A stretch of 64,000 nucleotides of DNA from Mariniblastus sp964414815 (GTDB taxonomy: Bacteria > Planctomycetota > Planctomycetia > Pirellulales > Pirellulaceae): contig CAYPXY010000017.1 of the NCBI GenBank assembly GCA_964414815.1, forward strand, positions 13,410 to 77,409, read 5' to 3'. Every line of letters begins with the position of its first letter. Position 1 is the stretch's first letter. Positions 34,804 through 43,595 of the stretch are shown piece by piece. The position numbers and the translations under genes are program-made. The notes under the pieces were generated by a model. It was not told where the DNA came from. It saw only the letters and a program-made list of their open reading frames with translations, and made no database searches.

Positions 34804-35172
34804 TTAGAACAGCAGGCCCCCTTCGCGGGCGGCGCCGGCCAGTTCGGCCACGCGACCGTGAAACTTGTAAGCCCCCCGGTCGAATCGAATTCGTGTAATG
34901 CCGGCAGCTTTCGCTCGTTCGGCAATGGCGACGCCGATCAACTTGGCTGCGTCCCGATTTCCACCGTTGGAAATTTGGCCCGCCAAGGACTTGTCGCGTG
35001 TACTTGCCGACGCCAGCGTTCGGCCGGATTCGTCATCGATCAGTTGACAATAAATATGTTTGTTGCTGCGGCGAACGCTCAACCGCGGACAGTCGCTGCT
35101 ACCGCGAATCTTGTTGCGGGTGCGTTTGGCTCGCCGCCAGCGTTGTCCATTGACTATTTTTTGAGTGCGCAC
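34804..35172 (-). CDS. rplR: 50S ribosomal protein L18
   Basis: A 122-residue 5S-rRNA-binding protein. RRAKRTRNKIRG, RLSVRRSNKHIYCQLIDDESG and the C-terminal FDRGAYKFHGRVAELAGAAREGGL are typical of L18. The ATG at 35172 begins MRTQKIVNGQRWRRAKR. A T-rich/AAAACTA-like repeat segment lies between it and rplF. Confidence 0.95.
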   Translation of the reverse strand: MRTQKIVNGQRWRRAKRTRNKIRGSSDCPRLSVRRSNKHIYCQLIDDESGRTLASASTRDKSLAGQISNGGNRDAAKLIGVAIAERAKAAGITRIRFDRGAYKFHGRVAELAGAAREGGLLF

Positions 35173-35211
35173 GATTGTGTATGGGTTTTAGTTTTTGGTT
35201 TTTAGTTTTTG

Positions 35212-35751
35212 CTAAGATTTAGCCGATTTACCCGGCTTAATCTTCACTTGTTCGCCGACGTAGCGAATCCCTTTTCCCTTGTAGGGTTCCGGTTTTCGCA
35301 GGGAGCGAACCCGAGCGGCGAACTCACCGACCTTCTGCTTGTCGATTCCGGTGACCACAATGTGGGTTTGATCCGGGCAGACCACCTTGACATCGGCGGG
35401 AACCGGAACTTTCAGTTCGTTGGCCAGACCGACTCGCAATGACAGCACGTTGTTGTTGAGGCTACAAACATAACCGACGCCGTGAAGCTCCAGTTTCTTT
35501 TCGTATCCGTCTTTGACTCCGAGAACGATGTTGTTGATCAATGCTCGGGTGGTTCCCTGAATGCATCGTCCCACTCGGTCGTCCCGTTTGCGTGAGACCA
35601 CGACTTCGCCGTCGTTGACCGAAACTTCAATTTCCGGACGAAGTGCGAGTGACAAATTTCCCTGTGGGCCTTCGGCCTTGAACGTGCCGCCTTCGACACT
35701 GATCTTGACGCCGCTGGCGACGGGGACGGGTTTATTTCCAATACGTGACAT
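35212..35751 (-). CDS. rplF: 50S ribosomal protein L6
   Basis: A 179-residue L6 with MSRIGNKPVPVASGV at the start, the first domain ending in LINNIVLGVKDGYEKKLELHGVGY, and the C-terminal signature PEPYKGKGIRYVGEQVKIKPGKS. It follows rpsH by 11 nt in the normal spc order. Confidence 0.97.
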   Translation of the reverse strand: MSRIGNKPVPVASGVKISVEGGTFKAEGPQGNLSLALRPEIEVSVNDGEVVVSRKRDDRVGRCIQGTTRALINNIVLGVKDGYEKKLELHGVGYVCSLNNNVLSLRVGLANELKVPVPADVKVVCPDQTHIVVTGIDKQKVGEFAARVRSLRKPEPYKGKGIRYVGEQVKIKPGKSAKS

Positions 35752-35762
35752 AATTTTGCCTC

Positions 35763-36158
35763 TTACCAGACTTCACAAATGACTTCGCCACCGACTTTTT
35801 GCTGCCGTGCTTCGCGATCGCTGAGGAACCCGCGACTGGTGCTGAGAATTGAAATTCCCAGACCGTTGAGTACCGGTCGCAATTCACGGGACGAGGCATA
35901 AATACGACATCCAGGTTTGCTGACCCGCTTCAGGTGGCGAATGACTTTTTCGCCAGTCGGGCCGTACTTCAAATCGATATGCAGTTGGCCAACGGGCTTC
36001 GCTTCTTCCTCTTTCCAATCCCAGATGAAACCTTCGCGCTTGAGCACATCGGCAACACCTCGCTTGAGTTTGGAAACGGGCATCTCTACACTGGGCCGCT
36101 CAACGCTCACCGCGTTACGGATACGAGTGAGCATGTCGGCAATTGGGTCAGTCATCAT
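35763..36158 (-). CDS. rpsH: 30S ribosomal protein S8
   Basis: A 131-residue S8. MTDPIADMLTRIRNA at the N-terminus and GISILSTSRGFLSDREARQQKVGGEVICEVW at the C-terminus (given here only as family landmarks) are unmistakable. Two consecutive ATGs (36158 and 36155) can serve as start. In many bacteria S8 represses the spc operon; no control site was identified here. Confidence 0.97.
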   Translation of the reverse strand: MMTDPIADMLTRIRNAVSVERPSVEMPVSKLKRGVADVLKREGFIWDWKEEEAKPVGQLHIDLKYGPTGEKVIRHLKRVSKPGCRIYASSRELRPVLNGLGISILSTSRGFLSDREARQQKVGGEVICEVW

Positions 36159-36188
36159 ATACGGTTGTTTCCCTTAAATCGCCTTTAC

Positions 36189-36374
36189 TTACCAACTAGA
36201 CTTGCGAACGCCTGGAATTGCACCCTGCTCGGCAAGGTTACGAAAACAAATCCGGCAAATTCCAAATTTACGATAGACTCCACGGGGCCGACCGCACAAC
36301 TTGCAACGTCGCTCACGCCGAGCCGAAAACTTCGGTTCTCTCGAGGCTTTGGCGATTTTCGATTTCTTTGCCAC
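36189..36374 (-). CDS. rpsN: 30S ribosomal protein S14, zinc-binding type
   Basis: A 61-residue S14 of the short C+ class, with zinc ligands in CKLCGRPRG and CRICFRNLA. It ends IPGVRKSSW, as is typical. The N-terminus is MAKKSKIAKASREPKFS. The position between L5 and S8 is the usual one. Confidence 0.95.
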   Translation of the reverse strand: MAKKSKIAKASREPKFSARRERRCKLCGRPRGVYRKFGICRICFRNLAEQGAIPGVRKSSW

Positions 36375-36422
36375 AACAAACGCCTGCTAAAAAAGTTTTA
36401 TTCCTGTTAACAATACAAATTA

Positions 36423-36989
36423 CTACGCAGTTTGAGGTGTCTTTCGCGATTCCGCGAACGGCATTCCAAACAGATTGAGCAACAATCGCCCTTCCTCGTC
36501 ATTTTGGGCCGTCGTCACAAAAACGATATTCATTCCCTGCCGACGAGTAAACTTGTCCGGGTTCAGTTCAGGGAACACCCCGTACTCATTGAGTCCCAGA
36601 CTGTAGTTCCCGGCGCCATCAAACGCCTTCGAGCTGACTCCGCGAAAGTCCCGCACGCGAGGCAGTACCAGCGAAAACAGACGATCCATGAACTCAAACA
36701 TGTGATTGCCTCGCAGGGTCACCTTACAACCAATCGCCTGGCCTTCCCGCAAGCGGAAATTGGCAATCGATTTACGGGCCTTCGTGATGACCGGCTTTTG
36801 ACCGGCAATCAACGCCAAAGCCTCGCTCGCGTCCTGCAAATCCTTCTTTTCCTGCACCGCCGATCCAACCCCCATATTGATGATGATCTTGGACAGCCTG
36901 GGCAGGTCCATTGGGTTCTCACGCCCCAACTCTTCCTTCAACTTGGAAAGAATGTCCTGCTGATAAGTGGTCTTTAAACGGGCTTTCAT
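36423..36989 (-). CDS. rplE: 50S ribosomal protein L5
   Basis: A 188-residue L5, which binds 5S rRNA. Landmarks are LPRLSKIIINMGVGSA, AGQKPVITKARKSIANFRLREG, LPRVRDFRGVSSKAFDG and YSLGLNEYGVFPEL. The preceding gene in the operon is L14, only 54 nt upstream, so L24 is missing from its normal place. Confidence 0.97.
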   Translation of the reverse strand: MKARLKTTYQQDILSKLKEELGRENPMDLPRLSKIIINMGVGSAVQEKKDLQDASEALALIAGQKPVITKARKSIANFRLREGQAIGCKVTLRGNHMFEFMDRLFSLVLPRVRDFRGVSSKAFDGAGNYSLGLNEYGVFPELNPDKFTRRQGMNIVFVTTAQNDEEGRLLLNLFGMPFAESRKTPQTA

Positions 36990-37043
36990 TTTTGTATCAA
37001 TTCATGGGGTGCTGATGATTCCAGCAACCAGTGTTGGTTTGTG

Positions 37044-37412
37044 CTAAATCACTTCGTTAGCAAGGCTAACGATCTTCATAAAGTTTTTGTCTCGCAGCTC
37101 GCGGGCGACCGCACCGAAAATCCGCGTTCCCCGCGGGTTCTGGTCCTTGTCGATAATCACCACCGCGTTGCTGTCGAATTTGATCGAGCTGCCGTCCGGC
37201 CGGCGAGTGCTTTTCTTGCACCGGACAATCACTGCTCGCACAACGGCCTTTTTCTTGATGTCGCTTCCGGGGATAACGCTCTTGACGCTGCAGACAATCA
37301 CATCGCCCAGCCCGGCAAAACGACGTCGCGTTCCGCCCAGAACCTTGATGCACATCACCTCTTTGGCGCCGGTATTATCCGCAACATCTAATCGTGTTTC
37401 AGTTTGAATCAT
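37044..37412 (-). CDS. rplN: 50S ribosomal protein L14
   Basis: A 122-residue L14 of standard length: MIQTETRLDVADNTGAKEV, CIKVLGGTRRRFAGLGD, VVRCKKSTRRPDG-like segment (VIVRCKKSTRRPDGSSI) and GTRIFGAVARELRDKNFMKI. It follows rpsQ by 6 nt. Confidence 0.97.
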   Translation of the reverse strand: MIQTETRLDVADNTGAKEVMCIKVLGGTRRRFAGLGDVIVCSVKSVIPGSDIKKKAVVRAVIVRCKKSTRRPDGSSIKFDSNAVVIIDKDQNPRGTRIFGAVARELRDKNFMKIVSLANEVI

Positions 37413-37418
37413 GGTTTT

Positions 37419-37769
37419 CTATGATTGATTTGGACTTGTTTCGCCTTCGTCCGAACTCGTTTGAATTTCTGAATCAAGTGCTTCGCCTTGCTGGCGAGCC
37501 GCTTTCAACGCCGCCACGCTCACTGCTCGGCTCTTTTCGACGACACTGACCAAATTCCAACGCTTGGTCTTCGACATCGGCCGGGACTCGATGATCTGCA
37601 CCAAGTCTCCTTCCGAAGACTCGTTGTTTTCATCGTGAACATAACAGGTCGTTCGATCCCGAAAAAACTTTTTGTATTTGGGATGGCGTACCAGACGAGC
37701 AATTTCAACGACTCGCGTCTTGGCCATCTTGTCGCTTTTTACCCGACCGGTGAGTACTCGTTTTGGCAT
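37419..37769 (-). CDS. rpsQ: 30S ribosomal protein S17 with acidic C-terminal extension
   Basis: A 116-residue S17. The core is standard: RVLTGRVKSDKMAKTRVVEI, HPKYKKFFRDRTTCYVHDE, GDLVQIIESRPMSKTKRW. Most bacterial S17 proteins end near residue 85. Here about 30 more residues follow, and the last ~20 are strongly acidic (SEIQTSSDEGETSPNQS). I chose the ATG at 37769; a TTG one codon earlier opens the frame. Confidence 0.94.
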   Translation of the reverse strand: MPKRVLTGRVKSDKMAKTRVVEIARLVRHPKYKKFFRDRTTCYVHDENNESSEGDLVQIIESRPMSKTKRWNLVSVVEKSRAVSVAALKAARQQGEALDSEIQTSSDEGETSPNQS

Positions 37770-37792
37770 CAATGGATCTCTCTAAAAATGGC

Positions 37793-38008
37793 TTAAACCT
37801 GGCTGGACTTCGCCGCGTTCATTTCGCGTTCACGAAGCAGCGTGTGGACACGAGCAATCGTTTTGCGATTGCGGGCAATTTCAGTTGGCACTTCGAGTCG
37901 CTCGGTTTGAGCCTGCACGCGAAGCCGAAACAGCGTTGTCGCCGCTTCTTTCTTGACGGCAATCAACTGCTCATTGCTCATGTCACGTAGTTCGGAAATG
38001 TTCGACAT
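37793..38008 (-). CDS. rpmC: 50S ribosomal protein L29
   Basis: A 71-residue all-helical protein: SNISELRDMSNEQLIAVKKE, then LFRLRVQAQTERLEVP and IARNRKTIARVHTLLRER, which fits L29. It lies between L16 and S17 as usual. A 123-nt spacer separates it from the end of rplP; this spacer contains GTAGGTTGTGTAGT- and ACACACCCTACA-type repeat pieces but no gene. Confidence 0.93.
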   Translation of the reverse strand: MSNISELRDMSNEQLIAVKKEAATTLFRLRVQAQTERLEVPTEIARNRKTIARVHTLLREREMNAAKSSQV

Positions 38009-38131
38009 TGCTATTCTTCAAATTTCTCTTTAGCGGACGTACTACACAACCTACAGGGCGCGATGATGGGTTACACACACCCTACATTTCTTCCGCTTAC
38101 TCGCTCGCAAACTAAAAACTAACACCCAACA

Positions 38132-38548
38132 CTAACTCGCCTGCTTCTTCACCATTCGTACCTTGAACGGCAGCTTGTGGGCCAACCGGGCAAAACACAA
38201 CTTGGCTTGAGCTTCGGACACTCCGGACAATTCATACAAAATCGTACCGGGACGGATGGTGGCCACCCAAAACTCAGGCTCCCCCTTACCTTTACCCATC
38301 CGGGTTTCCAGCGGGGTCGAGGTGATCGACCGATGCGGAAAAACGCGAATGAAAAGTTTACCTTGACCACGAATATACTGTTGAGCAGCAATCCGGCCCG
38401 CTTCGATCGTTTGGGCTTTTAACCAACCGGCATCCAGTGACTGCAAGCCAAACTCGCCAAAGTCAACTGTATTACCGCGAGTGGCATTACCTTTTATACG
38501 ACCTCTTTGGACCTTTCGGTGCTTGACTCGCTTTGGCATCTGCGCCAT
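38132..38548 (-). CDS. rplP: 50S ribosomal protein L16
   Basis: L16 with landmarks MPKRVKHRKVQRGRIKG, RGNTVDFGEFGLQSLDAGWL, FIRVFPHRSITSTPLETRMG and KGEPEFWVATIRPGTILYEL. I chose ATG 38548 (MAQMPKRV) because GGAG lies 9 nt upstream; ATG 38539 is possible. Either start lies inside the 3' end of rpsC, giving an overlap of 53-62 nt, unusually long for this gene pair. Confidence 0.94.
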   Translation of the reverse strand: MAQMPKRVKHRKVQRGRIKGNATRGNTVDFGEFGLQSLDAGWLKAQTIEAGRIAAQQYIRGQGKLFIRVFPHRSITSTPLETRMGKGKGEPEFWVATIRPGTILYELSGVSEAQAKLCFARLAHKLPFKVRMVKKQAS

Positions 38549-39194
38549 CGATCTCGTCTCCGTAATTACCTTGGTTAATCCAGACTTGTATTCCAATATG
38601 ACCTTGCGGCGTCAACGCTTCGGAAAAGCCGTAGCTGATTTTCGCCCGCAAGGTGCTTAGCGGCACCGAGCCGTTTACTTGTTTTTCACGACGAGCCATT
38701 TCTGCCCCGCCCAATCGCCCCGACAACTGAATCTTGATCCCCTTGGCCCCCGCATCCATCGTCTCCTCAGCCGCCCGCTTCATGGTGCGGCGGAAACTGG
38801 AGCGACGAATCAACTGCTCAGCAATCTTTTCAGCGACGAGCTGGGCATAAAGGTCCGGCCTCGGAACTTCTTCAATCGTCAGGTTCACCCGGCGACCGAT
38901 CAGGTTTTGAATTTCATTTTGCAGTCGCTCGATCTCCTGACCCTTTTTTCCAATGATCAGACCCGGTCGAGCCACATGCACGCCAACCCGGACTTCGTCA
39001 CGAGTTCGCTCAATTTCGATCCGGTCAATCCCCGCCGCCCGATAGTTTTGGGTCGGATGCTTGCGGATGAAATCGCGAATTTTCTTGTCTTCCACCAACA
39101 GCGTCGAGAACTCGGCTTTGGAAGCGTACCAGCGACTCTTCCAGCCTTCCATCACTCCGGATCGAAACGCGATTGGATTTACTTTTTGGCCCAT
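38487..39194 (-). CDS. rpsC: 30S ribosomal protein S3
   Basis: A 235-residue S3. MGQKVNPIAFRSGVMEGWKS, the KH-domain core RPGLIIGKKGQEIERLQNEI and GCKIQLSGRLGGAEMAR-like KGIKIQLSGRLGGAEMARRE are clear. After the last conserved part (HIGIQVWINQGNYG) about 22 basic/polar residues follow, ending KGPKRSYKR, and their codons overlap the start of L16. Confidence 0.96.
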   Translation of the reverse strand: MGQKVNPIAFRSGVMEGWKSRWYASKAEFSTLLVEDKKIRDFIRKHPTQNYRAAGIDRIEIERTRDEVRVGVHVARPGLIIGKKGQEIERLQNEIQNLIGRRVNLTIEEVPRPDLYAQLVAEKIAEQLIRRSSFRRTMKRAAEETMDAGAKGIKIQLSGRLGGAEMARREKQVNGSVPLSTLRAKISYGFSEALTPQGHIGIQVWINQGNYGDEIDGADAKASQAPKGPKRSYKR

Positions 39195-39207
39195 AAGTTA
39201 GTTTGTG

Positions 39208-39235
39208 GTCAGTTGTCAGTTGTCAGTTGTCAGTA
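39208..39235. repeat. TTGTCAG heptamer array between L22 and S3 genes
   Basis: GGTCAG followed by three further exact GTTGTCA units and a final GT. A near-identical array is at 39921-39948. It is transcribed within the ribosomal operon, just upstream of rpsC. Confidence 0.85.
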
Positions 39236-39280
39236 ACCGCCTGGCATTGCGGCGCGGTTAAACGATTCATGTCTCATTCC

Positions 39281-39634
39281 CTAGATCACTTCGACCCCAA
39301 CCCGGATATGGGAAGATCGTTTCAAGATCACGAACGACATCCCCCTGGCTCGAGGCTGCATCCGCTTGAACATCGGACCGCCATCGACGCAGACCTCGCT
39401 GAGATACAGATTGCTTTCGTCCGTCACAATGCCCTTGTTTTGATCGGGATCTTGAGCGTTTGCCAACGCACTGCGGATCACATTTTCCAGCAGCCTCGCT
39501 CCCCGCTGAGGCTGGTATCGCAAAATATCAAGTGCTTCGTCGACGAATTTGCCGCGAACCAGATCCGCCAATGGACGGACTTTCTGCGGGCTGATTCTCG
39601 CGTGTCGGTGCGATGCTCTGAATGTGGTTGCCAT
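39281..39634 (-). CDS. rplV: 50S ribosomal protein L22
   Basis: A 117-residue L22 with RHARISPQKVRPLADLVRG, ILRYQPQRGARLLENVIRSA and the extended loop/C-terminal FKRMQPRARGMSFVILKRSS. It follows rpsS by 12 nt in the normal order. Confidence 0.96.
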   Translation of the reverse strand: MATTFRASHRHARISPQKVRPLADLVRGKFVDEALDILRYQPQRGARLLENVIRSALANAQDPDQNKGIVTDESNLYLSEVCVDGGPMFKRMQPRARGMSFVILKRSSHIRVGVEVI

Positions 39635-39646
39635 ATTCGTATCAGC

Positions 39647-39910
39647 CTATTTACTTTGTGTATGTCCTTTGAAGGTCCGGGTAGGAGCAAACTCGCCCAA
39701 CTTGTGACCCACCATCTCTTCAGTGATCAAAATCTTGACGTGCTTCCGACCATCGTGAATCAGGAACGTGTAACCAATAAACTCCGGTACCACCGTGCAA
39801 GACCGCGACCATGTTTTAATGGGCTCCTTGGAATCCGCCGCAATCAGCTTTTGGACTTTGCCAAAAAGCTTCAAGTCAACATAGGGTCCTTTTTTTCCTG
39901 ATCTACTCAT
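39647..39910 (-). CDS. rpsS: 30S ribosomal protein S19
   Basis: An 87-residue S19: MSRSGKKGPYVDLKLFGKV, TWSRSCTVVPEFIGYTFLIH and MVGHKLGEFAPTRTFKGH are diagnostic. A 106-nt spacer with a heptamer array lies between it and rplB. Confidence 0.96.
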   Translation of the reverse strand: MSRSGKKGPYVDLKLFGKVQKLIAADSKEPIKTWSRSCTVVPEFIGYTFLIHDGRKHVKILITEEMVGHKLGEFAPTRTFKGHTQSK

Positions 39911-39920
39911 TTGTTGGATT

Positions 39921-39948
39921 GTCAGTTGTCAGTTGTCAGTTGTCAGTA
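39921..39948. repeat. TTGTCAG heptamer array between S19 and L2 genes
   Basis: Starts TGTCAGTTGTCAG and continues with two further exact units to 39948. It has the same sequence and orientation as the array at 39208-39235, 0.7 kb away, and ends just 5' of an A-run. Confidence 0.85.
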
Positions 39949-40016
39949 AAAAAATCCTGACCACTGAATATCTGATAGGTTAATGATTGGTTTCTGATCC
40001 CTTGCCAGCGCCGAAA

Positions 40017-40874
40017 CTATTTGACCTTCAATTGACCGTAACGACGTGACTTACGGCGGCGAACAATCGCCGAATTAGAGGCCTTAGCCAACTTCCGCGT
40101 GCGACCGCCCTTGGCAGGCTTGCCCGTCGGGCTCACCGGATGACGCCCCCCCTTGGTACGACCTTCACCACCACCGTGCGGGTGATCAATCGGGTTCATC
40201 GCCGTACCGCGAACATGAGGACGACGCCCCTTCCATCGATTCCGACCGGCCTTGCCGATCACAATGGAACTATGCTCCGAGTTACCCACCTTGCCAATCG
40301 TCGCGCGACAAGTCGCTGGAATACGGCGAATCTCTCCACTCGGCAGTGAAATCTGCGCCCACTTGGCTTCCCGAGCCATCAGCGTGGCATTCACTCCGGC
40401 ACTCCGACAGAGAATCGCCCCCTGACCCGGACGCATTTCAATATTGTGAATCACAGTCGCCAACGGAATATTCTTCAGCGGCAAACTGTTTCCGACCGAC
40501 GGAGGAGCCTGCGCCCCACTCTCAACCGTCATACCTTTTTCCAGACCGTCCGGTGCGACAATGTATCTTTTTTCACCGTCTTTGTAGTTCAACAAAGCAA
40601 TCCGAGCGCTTCGGTTAGGATCGTATTGGATCGAGTCGACAATCGCCGGAACTCCATCCTTATCACGCTTGAAGTCGATCACGCGATATTTTCGCTTGTG
40701 ACCACCGCCTCGATGTCGCGCCGTGATCACACCTTGATTATTACGCCCAGACTTGCGAGTCTGCGGACGCAACAAACTTTTTTCCGGCCTGGCCCCCCTG
40801 GTCAAGTCCGCGAAATCGCTGACAGAGGCTCCGCGACGACCGGCTGATGTTGGCTTGTATTGTCTGATTCCCAT
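40017..40874 (-). CDS. rplB: 50S ribosomal protein L2
   Basis: A 285-residue L2, which is close to the peptidyl-transferase centre. Landmarks: MGIRQYKPTSAGRRGASV, NNQGVITARHRGGGHKRKYR, SVGNSLPLKNIPLATVIHNI and the conserved NPIDHPHGGGEGR near residue 225. Length is slightly above the E. coli protein. Confidence 0.97.
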   Translation of the reverse strand: MGIRQYKPTSAGRRGASVSDFADLTRGARPEKSLLRPQTRKSGRNNQGVITARHRGGGHKRKYRVIDFKRDKDGVPAIVDSIQYDPNRSARIALLNYKDGEKRYIVAPDGLEKGMTVESGAQAPPSVGNSLPLKNIPLATVIHNIEMRPGQGAILCRSAGVNATLMAREAKWAQISLPSGEIRRIPATCRATIGKVGNSEHSSIVIGKAGRNRWKGRRPHVRGTAMNPIDHPHGGGEGRTKGGRHPVSPTGKPAKGGRTRKLAKASNSAIVRRRKSRRYGQLKVK

Positions 40875-40899
40875 GGAACTACTCGTTGGCTGCTATGTT

Positions 40900-41214
40900 T
40901 TAGAAGAAGTCAATCTTGTGCTCTTTGTCCAGCGTCACAATCGCTTTCTTCCAGTTTTTTGTCCGACCCTTTTTGAACCGATAACGCCGCTCCTTGCCGA
41001 CCTTCGTCTGCGTCGAGACACCCGTCACCCGAACTTCGTACAGCTTTTCAACCGCATTCTTGATGTCGGTCTTGGTTGCCGACGGATTGACCCGGAACGA
41101 ATATTGATTCAACTCAGTCGCCTGATACATCGCCTTTTCGGTAACCGATGGCTTAATGATCACTTGATACGGCTCAAGCTTCAGGCCCAAACCAGGTAGT
41201 ATTTGTCTTGCCAT
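40900..41214 (-). CDS. rplW: 50S ribosomal protein L23
   Basis: L23 with LEPYQVIIKPSVTEKAMYQ, the central NQYSFRVNPSATKTDIKNAV and VRVTGVSTQTKVGKERRYRF. I chose ATG 41214 (MARQILPG); the frame opens at GTG 41235, which would add 7 residues. It lies between rplD and rplB. Confidence 0.93.
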   Translation of the reverse strand: MARQILPGLGLKLEPYQVIIKPSVTEKAMYQATELNQYSFRVNPSATKTDIKNAVEKLYEVRVTGVSTQTKVGKERRYRFKKGRTKNWKKAIVTLDKEHKIDFF

Positions 41215-41287
41215 TTTATTGCTCTTTGTAACCACGAGGCTCGCACATTGACAGCAGATCCACCGCCAACCATCGCCACCCCCTCAA

Positions 41288-41926
<639 letters not shown>

Positions 41927-41938
41927 ATCGCTACCAAC

Positions 41939-42643
41939 CTATTTCTTATTTGATTCCCGAACAACCACCAAGCTACCTGTCGGACCAGGAACCGATCCCT
42001 CAACCAGCAGCAAATTGTTTTCGCCGTCAATACGATGCAACCCTAAATTGCGAACCGTCACCTTGGCATTCCCATACTGACCTGCCATTCGCTTACCAGC
42101 AAACGTCCGACTCGGAAATGCACTCATCCCGGTACTTCCACCGTGGCGATGACACTTCTTGACTCCGTGCGTGGCTCGCTGACCAGAGAAATTATGCCGA
42201 CGCATCACCCCTGAGTATCCACGACCAATACTAACCCCCGTCACATCCACCCGCTTGACCCCATCAAGATTCGTCACCCGCACATCATCACCCACCTTGG
42301 TGTCGCCGATTTCGCCGCGAATCTCACGAATGAATTTCTTCGGCTCACAATCTGCTTTTTCGCGAACCACAGCAGCCGCAGAAGACCGCTTGCTGTTGAT
42401 ATTAGCCACATGACCACGCTCAGATCGCGAAGCCTGGCTTTGACGAGTACGATTACCCTCACGAGGGCGTTTTTTATCCAGAAAGCCCAACTGAATCGCT
42501 GAATAACCATCCTTTTCGACGGTGCGAAGCTGCAGCACCTTACAAGGACCAGCTTCGATAACAGTGACCGGCGTTGCAACACCCGTCTCCGGATCGAACA
42601 CCTGCGTCATCCCGACCTTACGGCCGAGTATCCCTTTTGTCAT
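41939..42643 (-). CDS. rplC: 50S ribosomal protein L3
   Basis: L3 of about 234 residues: MTKGILGRKVGMTQVFDPE, GVSIGRGYSGVMRRHNFSGQ and the conserved GMRMAGQ-like KRMAGQYGNAKVTVRNL. I chose ATG 42643 because AAGGTGA then lies 6 nt upstream; ATG 42649 would leave almost no spacing. A ~170-nt spacer with no gene lies between it and rpsJ. Confidence 0.95.
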   Translation of the reverse strand: MTKGILGRKVGMTQVFDPETGVATPVTVIEAGPCKVLQLRTVEKDGYSAIQLGFLDKKRPREGNRTRQSQASRSERGHVANINSKRSSAAAVVREKADCEPKKFIREIRGEIGDTKVGDDVRVTNLDGVKRVDVTGVSIGRGYSGVMRRHNFSGQRATHGVKKCHRHGGSTGMSAFPSRTFAGKRMAGQYGNAKVTVRNLGLHRIDGENNLLLVEGSVPGPTGSLVVVRESNKK

Positions 42644-42816
42644 GATCATTCACCTTTTCTGATGGACTCGCCTTAAATGGAAGTTTAACCAGACCACCGA
42701 ACACCAACCTGCTTGGCCGAAATCACCTGGCCAACACCGGTCAGATCCACTTGTTCGATGCGGTCACCTTTTCCACAAGGCTTCCGTTCATACTTTACTA
42801 TTTACTGAATTACTAC

Positions 42817-43140
42817 TTAATGAATCGCCTTGATCTTAATCTCAACGCCCGCCGGAAGGCTGAGCTTGTTGAGAGCCTCAATCGTCTTGGCGGTTGCCTG
42901 AACAATATCAATCAATCGCTTATGGGTTCTGATTTCAAATTGCTGACGGGCCTTCTTGTTCACAAAAGGGCTCGACAACACAGTAAACCGCTCAATACGG
43001 GTTGGCAATGGAATGGGACCATGAACCTCAGAGTGCGTTCGCTTCGCAGTATCCACGATTTCACTGGCGCTTTGATCAAGCACCGAATGGTCGTAGGCTT
43101 CCATACGAATCCGGATTACTTCATGAATCGGGCCAGCCAC
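42817..43140 (-). CDS. rpsJ: 30S ribosomal protein S10
   Basis: A 107-residue S10: IRIRMEAYDHSVLDQSASEI, VHGPIPLPTRIERFTVLSSP and EIRTHKRLIDIV identify it. It is the first gene of the S10-spc cluster here. The tuf gene often found upstream is absent. Confidence 0.96.
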   Translation of the reverse strand: MAGPIHEVIRIRMEAYDHSVLDQSASEIVDTAKRTHSEVHGPIPLPTRIERFTVLSSPFVNKKARQQFEIRTHKRLIDIVQATAKTIEALNKLSLPAGVEIKIKAIH

Positions 43141-43368
43141 AAACGTATCTCCAACATGTTAAAAAAATCCACCGCAAAGCATATTTGTTTTCGCGGCCCC
43201 TTCCGAGACGAAGAGGAAAAGCCAAACCTGCCGCCGGAACACCGTTCCACAGCATCGTGCGTTCTCGTCAAAATGGACCGAAACTACTTCAGCCAATGGC
43301 GCACATTACCCATAACAGAAAACGCAGATGGCCTAAAAACGGCAACCGCGTAGTTATCAGGAGCAGTT

Positions 43369-43397
43369 AATTTAAAAGGAGTCATTTACATCGTCAA
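43369..43397 (-). promoter_or_regulatory. candidate promoter of the S10-spc operon
   Basis: On the minus strand TTGACG (43392-43397), a 17-nt spacer and TAAATT (43369-43374). The spacing is ideal and the boxes fit 5/6 and 4/6. It would give an S10 leader of about 220 nt. The rest of 43141-43595 holds no gene. An S10 leader in this position could carry L4-type control, but I could not draw a convincing fold. Confidence 0.55.
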
Positions 43398-43595
43398 CTG
43401 CAAACCAAATTTTTTTTGAAAATTGCGAATGGCAAGCTCAATCCCGGCAGGTGCTTGCAATCCCATTGGACGGGGACGCCCAGGATGGGACCTTCAAGTA
43501 AAAAAAAGGCGAAAAATCACGGCTTTTAGCAATGATTTTGGGGACAAATTCGGGAATTCGCTGCTCCCCCGACAAACCTTTTTCTAGCGGTGCCT

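Noticed and set aside
39208..39948. Heptamer arrays as CRISPR
   Set aside because: Units are contiguous 7-mers without spacers, and no cas gene is present.
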